64,000 bases of DNA from Thermomonas haemolytica (GCF_004346265.1 NZ_SMAP01000001.1:1-64000); one strand, 5' to 3'. Shown: positions 1-8,561, numbered from the stretch's first letter. The notes: generated by a model from the sequence alone, not told the origin. Numbers and translations: made by a program.

Positions 1-69
1 CACGACGCCCTCGACGGCATGACGCCCATCGAATACCGCAACCAACCCGCCAGATGTTCTACTTTTGAA
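1..69 (+). pseudogene. IS3-family transposase (OrfB) C-terminal fragment
   Basis: Frame 1 is open from the window edge and reads HDALDGMTPIEYRNQ..., then stops with TGA at 67-69. The motif H-D/x-A/S-L-x-G-M-T-P-x-E-Y/F is the usual tail of IS3-family OrfB (DDE) transposases. Only the last 22 codons are inside the window, so this may be the end of a complete insertion sequence lying to the left. The element end probably falls just downstream, where the antitoxin-like reading frame begins. The assignment rests on this short motif only. Confidence 0.55.
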
Positions 70-77
70 ATGTCCGC

Positions 78-410
78 TTGACGGGGGAGCTTACGGTTGC
101 GTTGGGGGGCGGGCTGTACTTGAAACGCGAGGCCATCCACGAGCGCGACCGCTTACGCGCTTCACGCGCGGCCGACGAATCTACCCGGTTTCAGGCGGTG
201 GCCGAATCGGCGGCGGCCGGCCAGCTGGTGGCTACACGCGCCGTCGCTGTCTTCGAGGATGCGAACGCGGCTTGGCGATGGTTGGCTGCTTCCAGTCCGG
301 TGTTAGGCGCCCGTCCGCTGGACTTGCTGGGCACCACGGCCGGCGTCGCGGCAGTTCTGGACGAACTGCATAGGATCGAGGTAGGAGACCTCGCACGAGC
401 GCCCTCGTAG
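78..410 (+). pseudogene. Xre/MbcA/ParS-type antitoxin, 5'-truncated (DUF2384)
   Basis: The frame ends in the toxin-binding domain of the RES-Xre/ParS antitoxin family: AVFEDANAAWRWL, then LGARPLDLLGTTAG, then a final helix with HRIEVG. These are the family landmarks (A-x-x-W-L, LG-x-x-PLDLL-x-T-x-x-G, L-x-x-I-E-x-G). The only start is a TTG at 78, ten bases after the transposase stop, and the usual N-terminal helix-turn-helix is short or absent. The gene therefore looks decapitated by the insertion sequence on its left. No RES-domain toxin follows; 411-606 holds no convincing gene. It may be an inactivated toxin-antitoxin remnant, or a solitary antitoxin using an atypical start. Confidence 0.55.
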
Positions 411-606
411 TTTTCGTCTTGCTTGTTTAGGCGGTATCGAACTACTTACGCCATGTATCAATGGCAGCCCTCGCATGGCAGGCTCACGCCTCAAGGTGTC
501 CGCCAAGTGATCAGGTCAAGCCGATTAGCTCGAGGACGTGAGGCGGTATGTTTGCCGCGGATAGGTAGGGTGCACTCTTGGCTCACCCAGAGCGGAACGG
601 CAGGGC

Positions 607-1791
607 CTAAGCTTCGATGGTGATGGGCCCGACTACCTCGTCGACGATCGCATGGGGCACGAACCGCGCCGAGTCACGCGTAATCGGGCTGGAGTCTTCG
701 CGAATGCCGATGCCACTAGCCGCGTCTCCTATCACCCAACTGCCGATCAAGGGATAGTGTCCCGAAAAAGACGGCAGCAAATGCAACTGCTGCCGAATGG
801 CCGTACCGCTGTATGGCCCGGCTTCGTGCAGGAACCGCCCATTGGCCAAGTGCATCTCCACGTTCGCTCCCTCGCGTGAGAACAGCGGTTTGCGCACCCA
901 TCCCGGCCTGAGCGGGGCGCCATCGTCGAAGTAGGCCTCAAGCAGGTTGGGGTGGCCGCGATGGCGTTCCCACAACAACGGCAGCACGCCCTTGTTGCTC
1001 AACACGAGCTTCCACGCAGGCTCCAGCAGCTGGAGGTTTGACCGTAGCAGCTCAAGACCAAACGGATCCGAAAACAGGTCTTCCAACGGATAGAGCTTGA
1101 ACAGCGAACCGATGGCGATATCGTCCAGGTCCGTAAATCGTCCGTCCGAAGCAACGCCAATGTCTTCGAGTGCTATCGCGCCGGCGGACAGCCCGGCTTG
1201 AGTGGCGCAGTCACGCAGGTAAGCCGCCGTGCCCTGATCCTCTGCGCTGAGACCCACCGCGGCAAAGTAAAGCGGTGGATTCAGTCGCATTGCGAGTTCG
1301 GCGAAACGTTCCACAAGAGCTTCGTGCAGGCTGTTGAACTGATCCGCCTGGGCAGGCAGGGCACCACGCTTGCGCTGGTTCTCCAGCCACTCCCACTGGA
1401 AGAGCGCGGCCTCGTAGAGCGAGGTAGGGGTGTCATAGTTGAGTTCGTACAGCTTCGCGGGCCCATGACCGTCGTAGGCGAGGTCCATGCGTCCGTACAG
1501 GTGCGGATCCCGGCGGCGCCAGCTCTGCGCAACGTAGTCACGGAACGCCTCCGGTATGGCCAAGTGCTCCATCAGGGCGTCGCTGGCCATTACTTCGTCC
1601 ACCAGCGCGAGCGCCATCTGGTGCAACTCGATGGTGGGTGATTCGAGGTGCTGTTCGATCTGCTCTAAGGTAAACGCGTAATACGCGCTTTCGTCCCAAT
1701 AGGGCGCCCCGTCGATGGTGTGGAACTGGAAGCCGCAGGCCTCCGCGCGTCGTCGCCAGTCCGGCCGCGGGGCGATGGGAACGCGGCGCAT
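607..1791 (-). CDS. ygiC: glutathionylspermidine-synthase-like ATP-grasp protein (YgiC family)
   Basis: The 394-residue product matches the glutathionylspermidine synthase C-terminal (ATP-grasp) family as represented by YgiC/YjfC. Visible landmarks are an early WDE-x-AYY segment, GRMDLAYDG, KLYELNYDTPTSL, a central KL/YPLE stretch, LSNKGVLPLLW, KPLFSREGANV and GSWVIGD-x-ASGIGIRED near the C-terminus. Family members ligate amine and carboxylate substrates with ATP, but YgiC itself lacks the amidase half and its substrate is unknown. The start ATG overlaps the stop of the upstream ygiB-like gene (TGATG), so the two are probably translationally coupled. A longer in-frame opening upstream runs through the ygiB-like gene and is not credible. 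Confidence 0.85.
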   Translation of the reverse strand: MRRVPIAPRPDWRRRAEACGFQFHTIDGAPYWDESAYYAFTLEQIEQHLESPTIELHQMALALVDEVMASDALMEHLAIPEAFRDYVAQSWRRRDPHLYGRMDLAYDGHGPAKLYELNYDTPTSLYEAALFQWEWLENQRKRGALPAQADQFNSLHEALVERFAELAMRLNPPLYFAAVGLSAEDQGTAAYLRDCATQAGLSAGAIALEDIGVASDGRFTDLDDIAIGSLFKLYPLEDLFSDPFGLELLRSNLQLLEPAWKLVLSNKGVLPLLWERHRGHPNLLEAYFDDGAPLRPGWVRKPLFSREGANVEMHLANGRFLHEAGPYSGTAIRQQLHLLPSFSGHYPLIGSWVIGDAASGIGIREDSSPITRDSARFVPHAIVDEVVGPITIEA

Positions 1792-2357
1792 CAGCCGCCG
1801 AAGCTGCCGGAGCGACGAGCAGCGGTGGTGCCGAAGCCACCACGGCGCACCGTCATGGCACGGTCGGGCTGGGCATCGACCCGGGTAAGAGCAGCCGCCC
1901 CGGCACCACCCGTCGATGGACCTGGCTTCAGCCAGTCGTTGTGCGCGGTGCGAAACGCGGGTTCGCCTTTGATCGTTCCCGGCGGCGGTGCGGAGCCAGC
2001 GGTCTGTGCCAAGCCTGCGCTGCGTCCGTTGAGCATCTGCGAGAGAAAGAAGCCGGTCATGAGCGGGCCGATGAACGACTGGCCGCCCGTCGTCTGCTGC
2101 GTGCCGCACTGTCCGTGCCCGAATTGGTTTTCGCATTCGAGCACGGACGAGAACTGAGGGGCCGCTCTTGCGGCCTGCTGTTGGGCCTGGGTGAAGGCCT
2201 GGTTGCACATGTAGGGGTTCTGGGTCTTGTCGATGCACGCCTCGACCGAGGTGAATAAGCCTTCCGCGGTCTGAAGCTGCGGCTCCTGCGAGCAGGCAGT
2301 CAGAAGCAGGGGCGCGGCACCCATTAGCACAAGCGCCGTATGGCGGGAGCGTTTCAT
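1791..2357 (-). CDS. ygiB: DUF1190 lipoprotein (YgiB family)
   Basis: The product is 188 residues and begins with a lipoprotein signal (MKRSRHTALVLMGAAPLLL-TAC, lipobox LTAC). The mature part has paired cysteines (VEACIDKTQ, PYMCNQAF, LECENQFGHGQCG), typical of the DUF1190/YgiB family, and a Gly/Ser/Arg-rich tail. It sits directly upstream of, and overlaps, the ygiC-like ATP-grasp gene, which is the conserved ygiBC arrangement. An alternative start lies eight codons upstream (position 2381); neither has a strong ribosome-binding site. Function is unknown. An envelope location follows from the lipobox. Confidence 0.75.
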   Translation of the reverse strand: MKRSRHTALVLMGAAPLLLTACSQEPQLQTAEGLFTSVEACIDKTQNPYMCNQAFTQAQQQAARAAPQFSSVLECENQFGHGQCGTQQTTGGQSFIGPLMTGFFLSQMLNGRSAGLAQTAGSAPPPGTIKGEPAFRTAHNDWLKPGPSTGGAGAAALTRVDAQPDRAMTVRRGGFGTTAARRSGSFGG

Positions 2358-2645
2358 GGGGGGAACTGGGCGGCGTGTCATGGGATCAAGGATAAGCGAT
2401 GCGCGAAGGGTACGCGCGAACACGCAGAGGGGTACACCGTGCTTCCGAGCTAGCGCTGACGATCGATGCACAACACTCATGGGCGGGGTGGCACGACTGG
2501 CTTCCTCTAGCCGACGCACCCTTGAAGAAACCGTCGCGTGCGACCAAAACTAGGTGATCCCCGTCAAATTCGAACCCCGGTCAGGGCCCAATGCGTGGGG
2601 CTAAATCCTGGCCGCGGCGTTTACCTACTGCTCGTGAGCGGACGC

Positions 2646-3977
2646 CTACCTCACCGCCAACAAGTCTCCCCACTTCGTGGTGTAACTGGGCGACAAGGCC
2701 TGCAACGTAGGACGCCACTGAGCATCCTTTGACCCCATACGCCGCTCGCCAGCCATCGCGCCACCTACGCGCCAGCCCACGGTGCCAACACCTAAGGTGC
2801 CGCGGCCGAACTTGGCGTTGATCTTATCCAGCACTGCCATCCCTCTCTCGGCCTTTTCGTTGGGCCTGAAGAACAAGTCCGCTTGCCGGTCCTCGGCCCC
2901 GACGAGATCGGTCAGGCCGACACCGCCGCGTTTATATGCTTGAACGCCACGGCTTTTGCCTGTCTGGCGCATGATGGACATGGCAAGGAACCGCACGGCA
3001 CGCAACACCTCGGCCGTGTCCTGCGTGGGAATGGGGAACGGCGCTGCACGGCTTGCATGGAAGCTATCGCCTTTGAACGGGTTGCCGTCCAGCCACACCC
3101 ATAGCGCGCCGGCGGCCAGGCCGCGTTTGCGCAGCTTCTCGCAGGCAACCGTGGCAAAGGTCGCCAAGGCCTCCATCGGGTCCACCACGTCTCGTCCGAA
3201 AGTACGGCTCACCACCAACTGCTTGCGATCCGGCTCTTCGAGTTCCAGATCACCACAGGGCACGCCACGAAGTTCCATGTGGGTACGCGCCAGTACCACG
3301 CCGTAGCGGGCACGCACATGGTCAGCAGGGAGCGCGGCGAGCTCGGCGGCGGTCGTCACCCCTTCGGCATTCAGGCGGGCGGCGTAGCGTCGCCCAACAC
3401 CCCATACGTCCTCGACTGCCAAGGCGTCCAGTTTGTGTGGAGTGGCATGGAACACTGACAGCGCACCGGCATTGACCGCGCGCTTGGATTGATCCTTCGC
3501 CAGCTTGTTGCCGGCTTTCGCCAAGGTTCTGGTCGCACCGAGACCAGCACAGCAAGGGATACCAATCCACTTCAGGATCCGTTCGCGGGCTTCCAGCGCG
3601 GCACCCACTGGATCTTTCATGCCCGCCACATCCACGAAATTCTCGTCGATCGAGTACACCTCGACCCGCGGAAACAGGTCATGCAGGATCGACACGATCC
3701 TCGCGGACAGGTCCCCATACAGCGCGAAGTTGGCAGAGCGCACTTGGACCTGGGTACGGATGTCTTTTGGCACCTGGAAGATGGGCACGCCGATTTTCAA
3801 GCCCAGCGCTTTGGCCTCCGGGGACAGGGCGATGCAACAGCCATCCCCATTGCCCAGCACGACCGTGGGCTTGCCACGCAATCGGGCATCGAACACCCGC
3901 TCGCAGGACACATAGAACGTGTTCCCGTCGATCAGGCCAAAACGTGGAGGTTCAACCTCTGAAGGGCGCCGCACCAT
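2646..3977 (-). CDS. umuC: DNA polymerase V catalytic subunit UmuC (Y family)
   Basis: This 443-residue Y-family polymerase has [14 protein letters not shown] at its N-terminus (metal ligand Asp17), a GxxxFQV finger segment and the catalytic YSIDENFVD motif (Ser109, Asp111, Glu112). A helix-hairpin-helix ([13 protein letters not shown]) and the UmuC-type little-finger domain follow. It performs error-prone translesion synthesis together with cleaved UmuD. The start ATG lies 8 bp after the umuD stop, so the pair forms an operon. The product is slightly longer than E. coli UmuC (422 aa). Regulation by LexA is inferred from the box upstream of umuD. Confidence 0.93.
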   Translation of the reverse strand: MVRRPSEVEPPRFGLIDGNTFYVSCERVFDARLRGKPTVVLGNGDGCCIALSPEAKALGLKIGVPIFQVPKDIRTQVQVRSANFALYGDLSARIVSILHDLFPRVEVYSIDENFVDVAGMKDPVGAALEARERILKWIGIPCCAGLGATRTLAKAGNKLAKDQSKRAVNAGALSVFHATPHKLDALAVEDVWGVGRRYAARLNAEGVTTAAELAALPADHVRARYGVVLARTHMELRGVPCGDLELEEPDRKQLVVSRTFGRDVVDPMEALATFATVACEKLRKRGLAAGALWVWLDGNPFKGDSFHASRAAPFPIPTQDTAEVLRAVRFLAMSIMRQTGKSRGVQAYKRGGVGLTDLVGAEDRQADLFFRPNEKAERGMAVLDKINAKFGRGTLGVGTVGWRVGGAMAGERRMGSKDAQWRPTLQALSPSYTTKWGDLLAVR

Positions 3978-3985
3978 GGCCGGGC

Positions 3986-4453
3986 TCAGAGGTGAAAGTG
4001 GATATTGCTCCGCACCACGCCCCAGATATCGAGTTCGATGTCCTCGGGGACGATGATGGGCGGGTAGCCAGCGCTTGAAGCCAGCACGATCCTGTTGCCG
4101 CGCACGTAGAGCTTCTTGCACACGAAGCCCCCTTCCCACAGAGCCACCACCGTGTGCCCTGGGCGCGGGGAAACGGATCGGTCGACAACGAGCAGGTCGC
4201 CGTCCTGGATCCCGTAGTCGACCATCGAGCCGCCACAGTCTGCCTTCATGAGGAAGGTGGCCGGAGGGTTGGCGATCAGGCGCTCGTTGAGGTCCAGCCG
4301 GTCGTCCTCCTGGAAGAAGTCTTCGGCCGGACTGGGGAACCCACAGGCGGCACGCGCAAGCAGCAGTGGCAGGACAGGGGCGCCGAGCGATGGCACCGGA
4401 CCCAGCAACGTGGGAGGGGTGGGAAGGGGGCGAGAAGAGACGGGGATCAACAT
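3986..4453 (-). CDS. umuD: SOS protease UmuD
   Basis: The product (155 aa from the ATG at 4453) carries the self-cleavage pair Cys37-Gly38 within [10 protein letters not shown]. The serine/lysine dyad falls at Ser76 (GGSM) and Lys113 (VCKKL), with the same 37-residue spacing as Ser60/Lys97 of E. coli UmuD. RecA-stimulated cleavage makes UmuD', which joins UmuC to form Pol V. A GTG start at 4528 would add 25 residues, but the ATG at 4453 gives a length closer to the family. A LexA box sits upstream and umuC follows directly. Confidence 0.9.
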   Translation of the reverse strand: MLIPVSSRPLPTPPTLLGPVPSLGAPVLPLLLARAACGFPSPAEDFFQEDDRLDLNERLIANPPATFLMKADCGGSMVDYGIQDGDLLVVDRSVSPRPGHTVVALWEGGFVCKKLYVRGNRIVLASSAGYPPIIVPEDIELDIWGVVRSNIHFHL

Positions 4454-4553
4454 GGAGGCGAGCTTCAGGGGTCGGTGACTCACCCGATGAGATCGCAGCC
4501 CCTCAGCAGGAATGCTGGGGGCGCGCACCGGGGAGACAGGATAGCCGCGCAGG

Positions 4554-4568
4554 TAGTAAAAATACTAA
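4554..4568 (-). promoter_or_regulatory. LexA box upstream of umuDC
   Basis: On the minus strand the sequence TTAGTATTTTTACTA fits TTAG-N6-TACTA, the LexA operator described for Xylella/Xanthomonas. It lies about 100 bp upstream of the chosen umuD start and 223 bp upstream of the divergent SRAP gene, so it could control both directions. It supports both SOS control and a xanthomonad host. Confidence 0.75.
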
Positions 4569-4791
4569 CAGGAGTTCCTGAACAGGGGTGTCGACCAGCC
4601 GGGGCCCAGACCGGCGATTGCGCCGCACCGAGCGAGGAGGCCCGAAACAGGCCGAATTCCGACTTTGGGCGCTCGACCGCATGTGCCTGCCACCCCATCA
4701 CGTGCGTGTTATAGGCTTTTCCAGGATCGCGTCGGGATGCGACATCGCGCACTGGTTCGCGCCCAGCGCCCATCGACTTGAGGAAGATCGC

Positions 4792-5766
4792 ATGTGCTAC
4801 AGCGCAGAAGCTTGGACCCTCTACGACGGCTACGTGAAACGGTTCGGTGCCGACATCGACATCAAAGCGTTCTGGGAGTTATACCTGGGCCGGGAAGAGC
4901 GGTATCGAGTCAGGAACAAGCTGTCGGACGGCACCAAGATCCCCAAAGGGATGGATCTGAACTTTCTGCGTCCCCAGACCGACTTGGAGCGCTCGATCCA
5001 GGATCTGGTCGCCACTTGGAACGGTCGTAAGTTGGGAGAAAGTGAGACCGAGCTGGAAAAGCAGCAGGCACGGTTGGCTGCGGCCGAGGCCAAGCTGGCC
5101 ACCAAGCCGACGAAGACCGCGGCCAACGAACAACGGATCGCTACCAACAAGATCAAGCAGATGGAGCGCTGGATTGCCGACGCCAAGCGGACGAGCCACA
5201 AGCCGACGCAAGACGATCGTATCTTCCCTCTGTGGTATGCCCCGGTCCTTCTGGTGGAGGACGGCAAGCCCATCGTTCGGCCGATGCGCTACCTGTGTCG
5301 GCCCCAAGGCATGGATCCCGGGACCGACTACACGAAGACGGGGCAGGTGTCGGGCAAGTACAACGCCCGAAGGGACAATCTTCAGAAGTTCTGGCGTCCA
5401 CAGTTCGGGCACACCCATGCCCTCATGCTCGCCGAAACTTTCTACGAGAATGTGGATGACGGGCAAGGTGGGTCGAAGGAGATCCACTTCCAGCCCAGTA
5501 CCGGCGAGACGATGTTCATCGCCTGTCTGTACTCCCACTGGACTGATCCCAGCGGGAAAGAACCTGACTTGTGGTCGTTCGCCGCCATTACCGACGAGCC
5601 TGAGCCCGAAGTGGCCGCGCAGGGCCACGACCGCACCGTCATCAACATCAAGCCAGAGCATGCAATCGCGTGGCTGACGCCTCAGGGTCGTTCAGACGAA
5701 GAGTTGTTCGCCATCTTCGACGACAAGCGTCATCCGTACTACGAACTGGTCCAGGAGGCCGCATGA
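4792..5766 (+). CDS. SOS response-associated peptidase (SRAP; HMCES/YedK-like)
   Basis: The protein is 324 aa and starts with MCYS, where Cys2 is the residue that bonds abasic sites once the initiator Met is removed. The SRAP landmarks NARRDN (residues 191-196), TFYEN and GHDR (about 278-281, active-site His) are present. SRAP proteins shield abasic sites in single-stranded DNA. It is larger than E. coli YedK (about 220 aa) because of an extra charged, coiled-coil-like stretch at roughly residues 65-135. GAGGAAG lies 7 bases upstream of the start. It is divergent from umuDC and shares its control region, which fits a DNA-damage role. Confidence 0.88.
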   Translation: MCYSAEAWTLYDGYVKRFGADIDIKAFWELYLGREERYRVRNKLSDGTKIPKGMDLNFLRPQTDLERSIQDLVATWNGRKLGESETELEKQQARLAAAEAKLATKPTKTAANEQRIATNKIKQMERWIADAKRTSHKPTQDDRIFPLWYAPVLLVEDGKPIVRPMRYLCRPQGMDPGTDYTKTGQVSGKYNARRDNLQKFWRPQFGHTHALMLAETFYENVDDGQGGSKEIHFQPSTGETMFIACLYSHWTDPSGKEPDLWSFAAITDEPEPEVAAQGHDRTVINIKPEHAIAWLTPQGRSDEELFAIFDDKRHPYYELVQEAA

Positions 5767-5987
5767 TTGATCCACGACTTCAAGCGTTGTCCGACTACAT
5801 GGCACGTACAGAGGTATCGACCACGTATGTCGATTTTTGGACCGGTTGGGACGCGGTAGCGGGAGACTTGGCCTCACATGCTTGGGCCGATGGCGCATCG
5901 CCCGAACTTCGCGAGGCGTACACGGAACTGTTGGCCGAAGCAGATGATCGAGGCTGGGCGGTGCCGTTGGAACAGTGCCAGCCCTGA
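5763..5987 (+). CDS. small acidic protein coupled to SRAP
   Basis: This 74-residue acidic protein (MIDPRLQALSDYMARTE...) starts on an ATG that overlaps the SRAP stop (ATGA), so the two are probably coupled in translation. It has no signal peptide, membrane segment or cysteine cluster; one cysteine lies near the C-terminus. I do not recognise the family. Its position suggests an accessory role in the SRAP/SOS response, but that is inference. Confidence 0.6.
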   Translation: MIDPRLQALSDYMARTEVSTTYVDFWTGWDAVAGDLASHAWADGASPELREAYTELLAEADDRGWAVPLEQCQP

Positions 5988-6305
5988 GCTATCAGCGAAA
6001 ATCGCGCTAGCTTGAACATTAGACCTGCCGGATGGAATTTTGACATCAGGCCAGCGCGGCCGGCAGCCCCATCCTCCCAGACGGGGCGCGCAACGGGTGG
6101 ATGTCCTGGCCAGATGGCTGGTCCCGTGCGTTGCCGACAGGGCCAGACTACGCAATGAGCCTCATGCTCGCGATCAGGCAACTTCGTACCGTCGCGTCAG
6201 AAAATTCCGAAACGTGAGTCCGACGATTAGCGCTTGGCTGGCCGGCTTGGATTAGAAGTTTTTCCGAGCAGATGCCACTTCGTTGCGTCGCACGGGTTCA
6301 CGCTG

Positions 6306-6327
6306 GCGGATAGCAGACCGCTTGGGT
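6306..6327 (+). repeat. 22-bp direct repeat, copy 1 (left of integron)
   Basis: The core GCGGATAnCAGACnGCTTGG, with GT following, matches positions 14953-14974 at 20 of 22 bases in the same orientation. The two copies bracket the integrase gene and cassette array. They may mark the limits of an insertion or simply be a dispersed repeat. Confidence 0.45.
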
Positions 6328-6415
6328 CGGGAGGGGACTGTCAAGAGTCTGAGATTCGTGCACGTTGTTGATCGTGCCCGGGTTTGCAGGTGGCCGATCA
6401 CCGTCGCTATGCGAC

Positions 6416-6448
6416 CCGAAGCGGACATCCGTTGGATGTCCGCTTCGG
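6416..6448 (-). terminator. 15-bp perfect stem-loop after intI
   Basis: Two 15-bp arms (6416-6430 and 6434-6448) are perfect complements around a 3-base loop, starting 6 bp past the intI stop. The stem is strong but has no T-tract on either side, so it may act as an RNA-stabilising hairpin rather than a classical intrinsic terminator. Confidence 0.45.
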
Positions 6449-6453
6449 CGGCT

Positions 6454-7404
6454 TCAGTCGAAGTCCAGATAGTCCAAGGGACTGGTGGTCTTGCGCGCAG
6501 CCTGCTCGACATGTGTGTAGATCATCGTCGTTTTGAGGTTGCGGTGACCCAACAACAGCTGAATCGTTCGGATATCGGTCCCTCCAGCTAGGAGGTGAGT
6601 CGCGAACGAATGGCGAAGTGTGTGGACTGACGCCTGCTTGATGACCCGCGCATCCTGAAGGGCTGTCTTGAAGGCCATCTGGACGCCGGATTCGGATGCG
6701 TGCCAGCGAAGCCACCGTTCAGTGCTAGGACAACGCCGCAGAACGCGCGATGGAAATACGAACTGCCACGCCAGACTACGGCTAGCACTGGGGTACTTGC
6801 GTTCCAATGCATTGGGCAGCGGAGCAAAGCCTGCGCCTCTTGCTACGTCTTGGCGGTGTCTACTCGCCACGCGAAGCAAATGACGCTGCAGCGGCCGCTG
6901 CAGCCGTGTCGGCAAAATGGTGGTCCTGTCCTTGCCCCCTTTTCCTGCACGGACATGGATCATCCCGGCCTTCATGTCGACGTCCTTGATTCGCAACGTC
7001 ATGCATTCCGTAACACGCAGACCCGAGCCATAGAGGATATGGGCCATGAGCGCAGTCACTCCGTCCATCCTACGCAAGATGGCCGACACTTCATGCGCGG
7101 TCAGGACGATGGGCAAGCGATCCCGTCGCTGGATACGTTTCAATCCACTCAAGTGACCGATCTCAATCTCGAACACATCTCGATACAGGAAGAGCAGTGC
7201 ATTGAGAGCTTGTGGCTGGGTCGATGCGGCGACGTGTTTGGCCGTCGCCAGATGGTTCACGAAGCCGACGATGCCCTCAGGTCCCACCGTGCGAGGATGG
7301 TGCGGCTTGTGGAAGTGGACGTACCGGCGGATCCAGAACCGGTACGCTTCTTCGGTCCTTCGGCTCAGGTGGCGACGTCGGCAGACAATCGACACCTGGT
7401 CCAT
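6454..7404 (-). CDS. intI: integron integrase IntI
   Basis: This 316-aa tyrosine recombinase has the catalytic set Arg130 (YGSGLRVTE), His261/Arg264 (HTLRHSFATH), His287 (LLGHRNL) and Tyr296 (TTMIYTHV). It also carries the IntI-specific extra segment near residues 195-220 (LPNALERKYPSAS...WQFVFPS), which separates integron integrases from XerC/D. It recombines cassette attC sites into the adjacent attI. It is transcribed away from the cassette array, the standard integron layout. The length is close to that of other IntI proteins (320-340 aa) with no internal frameshift, so it is probably functional. No TTAG-N6-TACTA LexA box was seen upstream. Confidence 0.93.
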   Translation of the reverse strand: MDQVSIVCRRRHLSRRTEEAYRFWIRRYVHFHKPHHPRTVGPEGIVGFVNHLATAKHVAASTQPQALNALLFLYRDVFEIEIGHLSGLKRIQRRDRLPIVLTAHEVSAILRRMDGVTALMAHILYGSGLRVTECMTLRIKDVDMKAGMIHVRAGKGGKDRTTILPTRLQRPLQRHLLRVASRHRQDVARGAGFAPLPNALERKYPSASRSLAWQFVFPSRVLRRCPSTERWLRWHASESGVQMAFKTALQDARVIKQASVHTLRHSFATHLLAGGTDIRTIQLLLGHRNLKTTMIYTHVEQAARKTTSPLDYLDFD

Positions 7405-7648
7405 CAGTCGCAGTGGGGGAGTAGAGGGGGGGACGGTGTCACCCCATGAGGGTCGCTCCTTTTGGGGTCAAACGACCGGAGCATACGGCAGGCAAGACTG
7501 ATGCTGGGTCCGGTTATTCGTCACCTTGCCAGTTAGGCACTGAGAGCCTAAAGTCCAGTGAATTCATGCGGATAGCCATCCAAGCGTTATGGCTGGTGCA
7601 TGTCGTATAAACGGATCAAGAGATCCGGCTAATAGGTAGTTAGGCCGC
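7405..7648 (+). promoter_or_regulatory. attI region and putative cassette promoter
   Basis: The intI-array spacer ends in TAGTTAGGC, where the first cassette joins; the crossover is expected between G7639 and T7640. A second GTTAGGC at 7532-7538 forms a small inverted repeat with GCCTAA at 7546-7551, like integrase-binding repeats of attI sites. TTGCCA at 7526, then 17 bases, then TAAAGT is a possible cassette promoter, but the match is weak and unproven. Confidence 0.5.
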
Positions 7649-7951
7649 ATGAGCAACATTCCGACAATTCCAGAGATTCCCCTTGAGCTCTCGCCGCGAA
7701 CCGACGAGGCCAGAAATGTTGTGGGCTTCGAGTGGGCCGGGGGAGATGTTGGCTCGCGCAGCAAGCTCGGGGGCGCACCAGACTGGCTGCAAGACCCACA
7801 GGTTCCCAACTGTTCTTGCGGCCAGACTATGTCGTTCTATGGCCAGCTCGACTCAATCGGGGATGCCGTTAGCCTCGCCGATTGCGGCATGATCTATGTA
7901 TTCGTCTGCTTTGACTGTTTCCAGACAAAAGCAGTCCTCCAATCCGGCTAG
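7649..7951 (+). CDS. cassette 1: DUF1963-like protein
   Basis: This 100-residue soluble protein contains SKLGGAPDWLQDPQVPNC, CGQTMSFYGQLDS and a final YVFVCFDCF. The order K-L-GG-x-P-x-W-x-Q, C-x-C-G-x-x-M-x-F-x-x-Q and F-x-C-x-x-C resembles the zinc-ribbon-bearing half of DUF1963/YwqG-type proteins. It is shorter than full-length members. The ATG is only 9 bases after the cassette crossover. Its molecular role is unknown; as the first cassette it should be the best expressed from an attI-side promoter. Confidence 0.7.
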   Translation: MSNIPTIPEIPLELSPRTDEARNVVGFEWAGGDVGSRSKLGGAPDWLQDPQVPNCSCGQTMSFYGQLDSIGDAVSLADCGMIYVFVCFDCFQTKAVLQSG

Positions 7952-7962
7952 GCCAGCATGCG

Positions 7963-8022
7963 GCCTAACAATTCATTCAAGCCGAAGCCGCTTCGCGGCT
8001 CGGCTTAATTCAGGTGTTAGGG
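7963..8022 (+). repeat. attC1
   Basis: A 60-bp site from GCCTAAC to GTTAGGG. The central palindrome is AAGCCG-A-rich on the left and CGGCTT on the right. Its R'' pairs with the first bases of cassette 1 (TTAGGCCGCATG against CATGCGGCCTAA). Confidence 0.88.
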
Positions 8023-8031
8023 GGCACCCAC

Positions 8032-8502
8032 ATGAAATCGCTCATCGTCCTTTCCCTACTCGTGACTTCACCTGCATTCGGCCAGGAATTTCGTAACACC
8101 GCTATCCCCAATGCACAGATTGGCGCCGTGCTCCGCGATGTCGCTCAATGGCATGACATGCAGCACCCGGACTGTCCTTATCAAAAACCAGTCGGCTCTG
8201 TTGTCATTGAAACCAAGGGTGACAACACCGAAGAGCACTGGAGCATTGAAGCTTGTTCGGGCAAGTCCTTCACATACCACGTTGCTGTCTTTCCAACGCC
8301 TAACGGCGGCGTCACTGACAGCGTATCAAACGTAGACGGATCACCGATTGGCGGTTCAGACGCTGTCAGCCCGCCAAGTAGCGACGATTGTTCAAAAACC
8401 AAGGCTCGCTTCGAGATTCTGAACGCCAAAGAAGACCTGACGGATGAGGAAATGAGTGAAGTACCCCAACTCGCGGCAGACCTTGCGGCCTGTGCCCCCT
8501 AA
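8032..8502 (+). CDS. cassette 2: exported hypothetical protein
   Basis: This 156-aa protein has a clear Sec signal (MKSLIVLSLLVTSPAFG, cleavage before QEF). The mature domain has three cysteines (HPDCPYQ, IEACSGK, DDCSKTK) and a Ser/Gly-rich middle. Its acidic C-terminus runs into the attC, with the TAA stop inside the R'' box. I do not recognise the family. An envelope or periplasmic location follows from the signal. Confidence 0.7.
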   Translation: MKSLIVLSLLVTSPAFGQEFRNTAIPNAQIGAVLRDVAQWHDMQHPDCPYQKPVGSVVIETKGDNTEEHWSIEACSGKSFTYHVAVFPTPNGGVTDSVSNVDGSPIGGSDAVSPPSSDDCSKTKARFEILNAKEDLTDEEMSEVPQLAADLAACAP

Positions 8503-8556
8503 CAATTCATTCAAGCCGACGCCGCTTCGCGGCGCGGCTTAATTCAGGTGTTAGGC
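8497..8556 (+). repeat. attC2
   Basis: A 60-bp site, CCCTAAC to GTTAGGC, with the GCCGACGCCGC-TTC-GCGGCGCGGC core. The cassette start TTAGGGGGCA is complementary to TGCCCCCTAA at this end. Confidence 0.9.
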
Positions 8557-8561
8557 CTCAC

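Larger units (their letters stand above)
5988..6453. other. intergenic region between SRAP operon and integron integrase
   Basis: No credible coding sequence was found here. The stretch contains one copy of a 22-bp imperfect repeat (6306-6327) that recurs beyond the far end of the cassette array, and a perfect 15-bp inverted repeat just past the intI stop (6416-6448). Confidence 0.5.

Noticed and set aside
423..623. Possible RES toxin after the antitoxin fragment
   Set aside because: The frames between 411 and 606 carry no RES-domain motif and are short; the only ORF is low-complexity and overlaps the ygiC-like gene end.
2555..2600. tRNA T-arm-like sequence (ATTCGAACCCC)
   Set aside because: No matching acceptor, D or anticodon arms can be placed around it and the T-stem does not pair.
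7405..7640. SOS control of the integron integrase by a LexA box
   Set aside because: The spacer was scanned for TTAG-N6-TACTA on both strands and no match was seen, unlike the umuD promoter.
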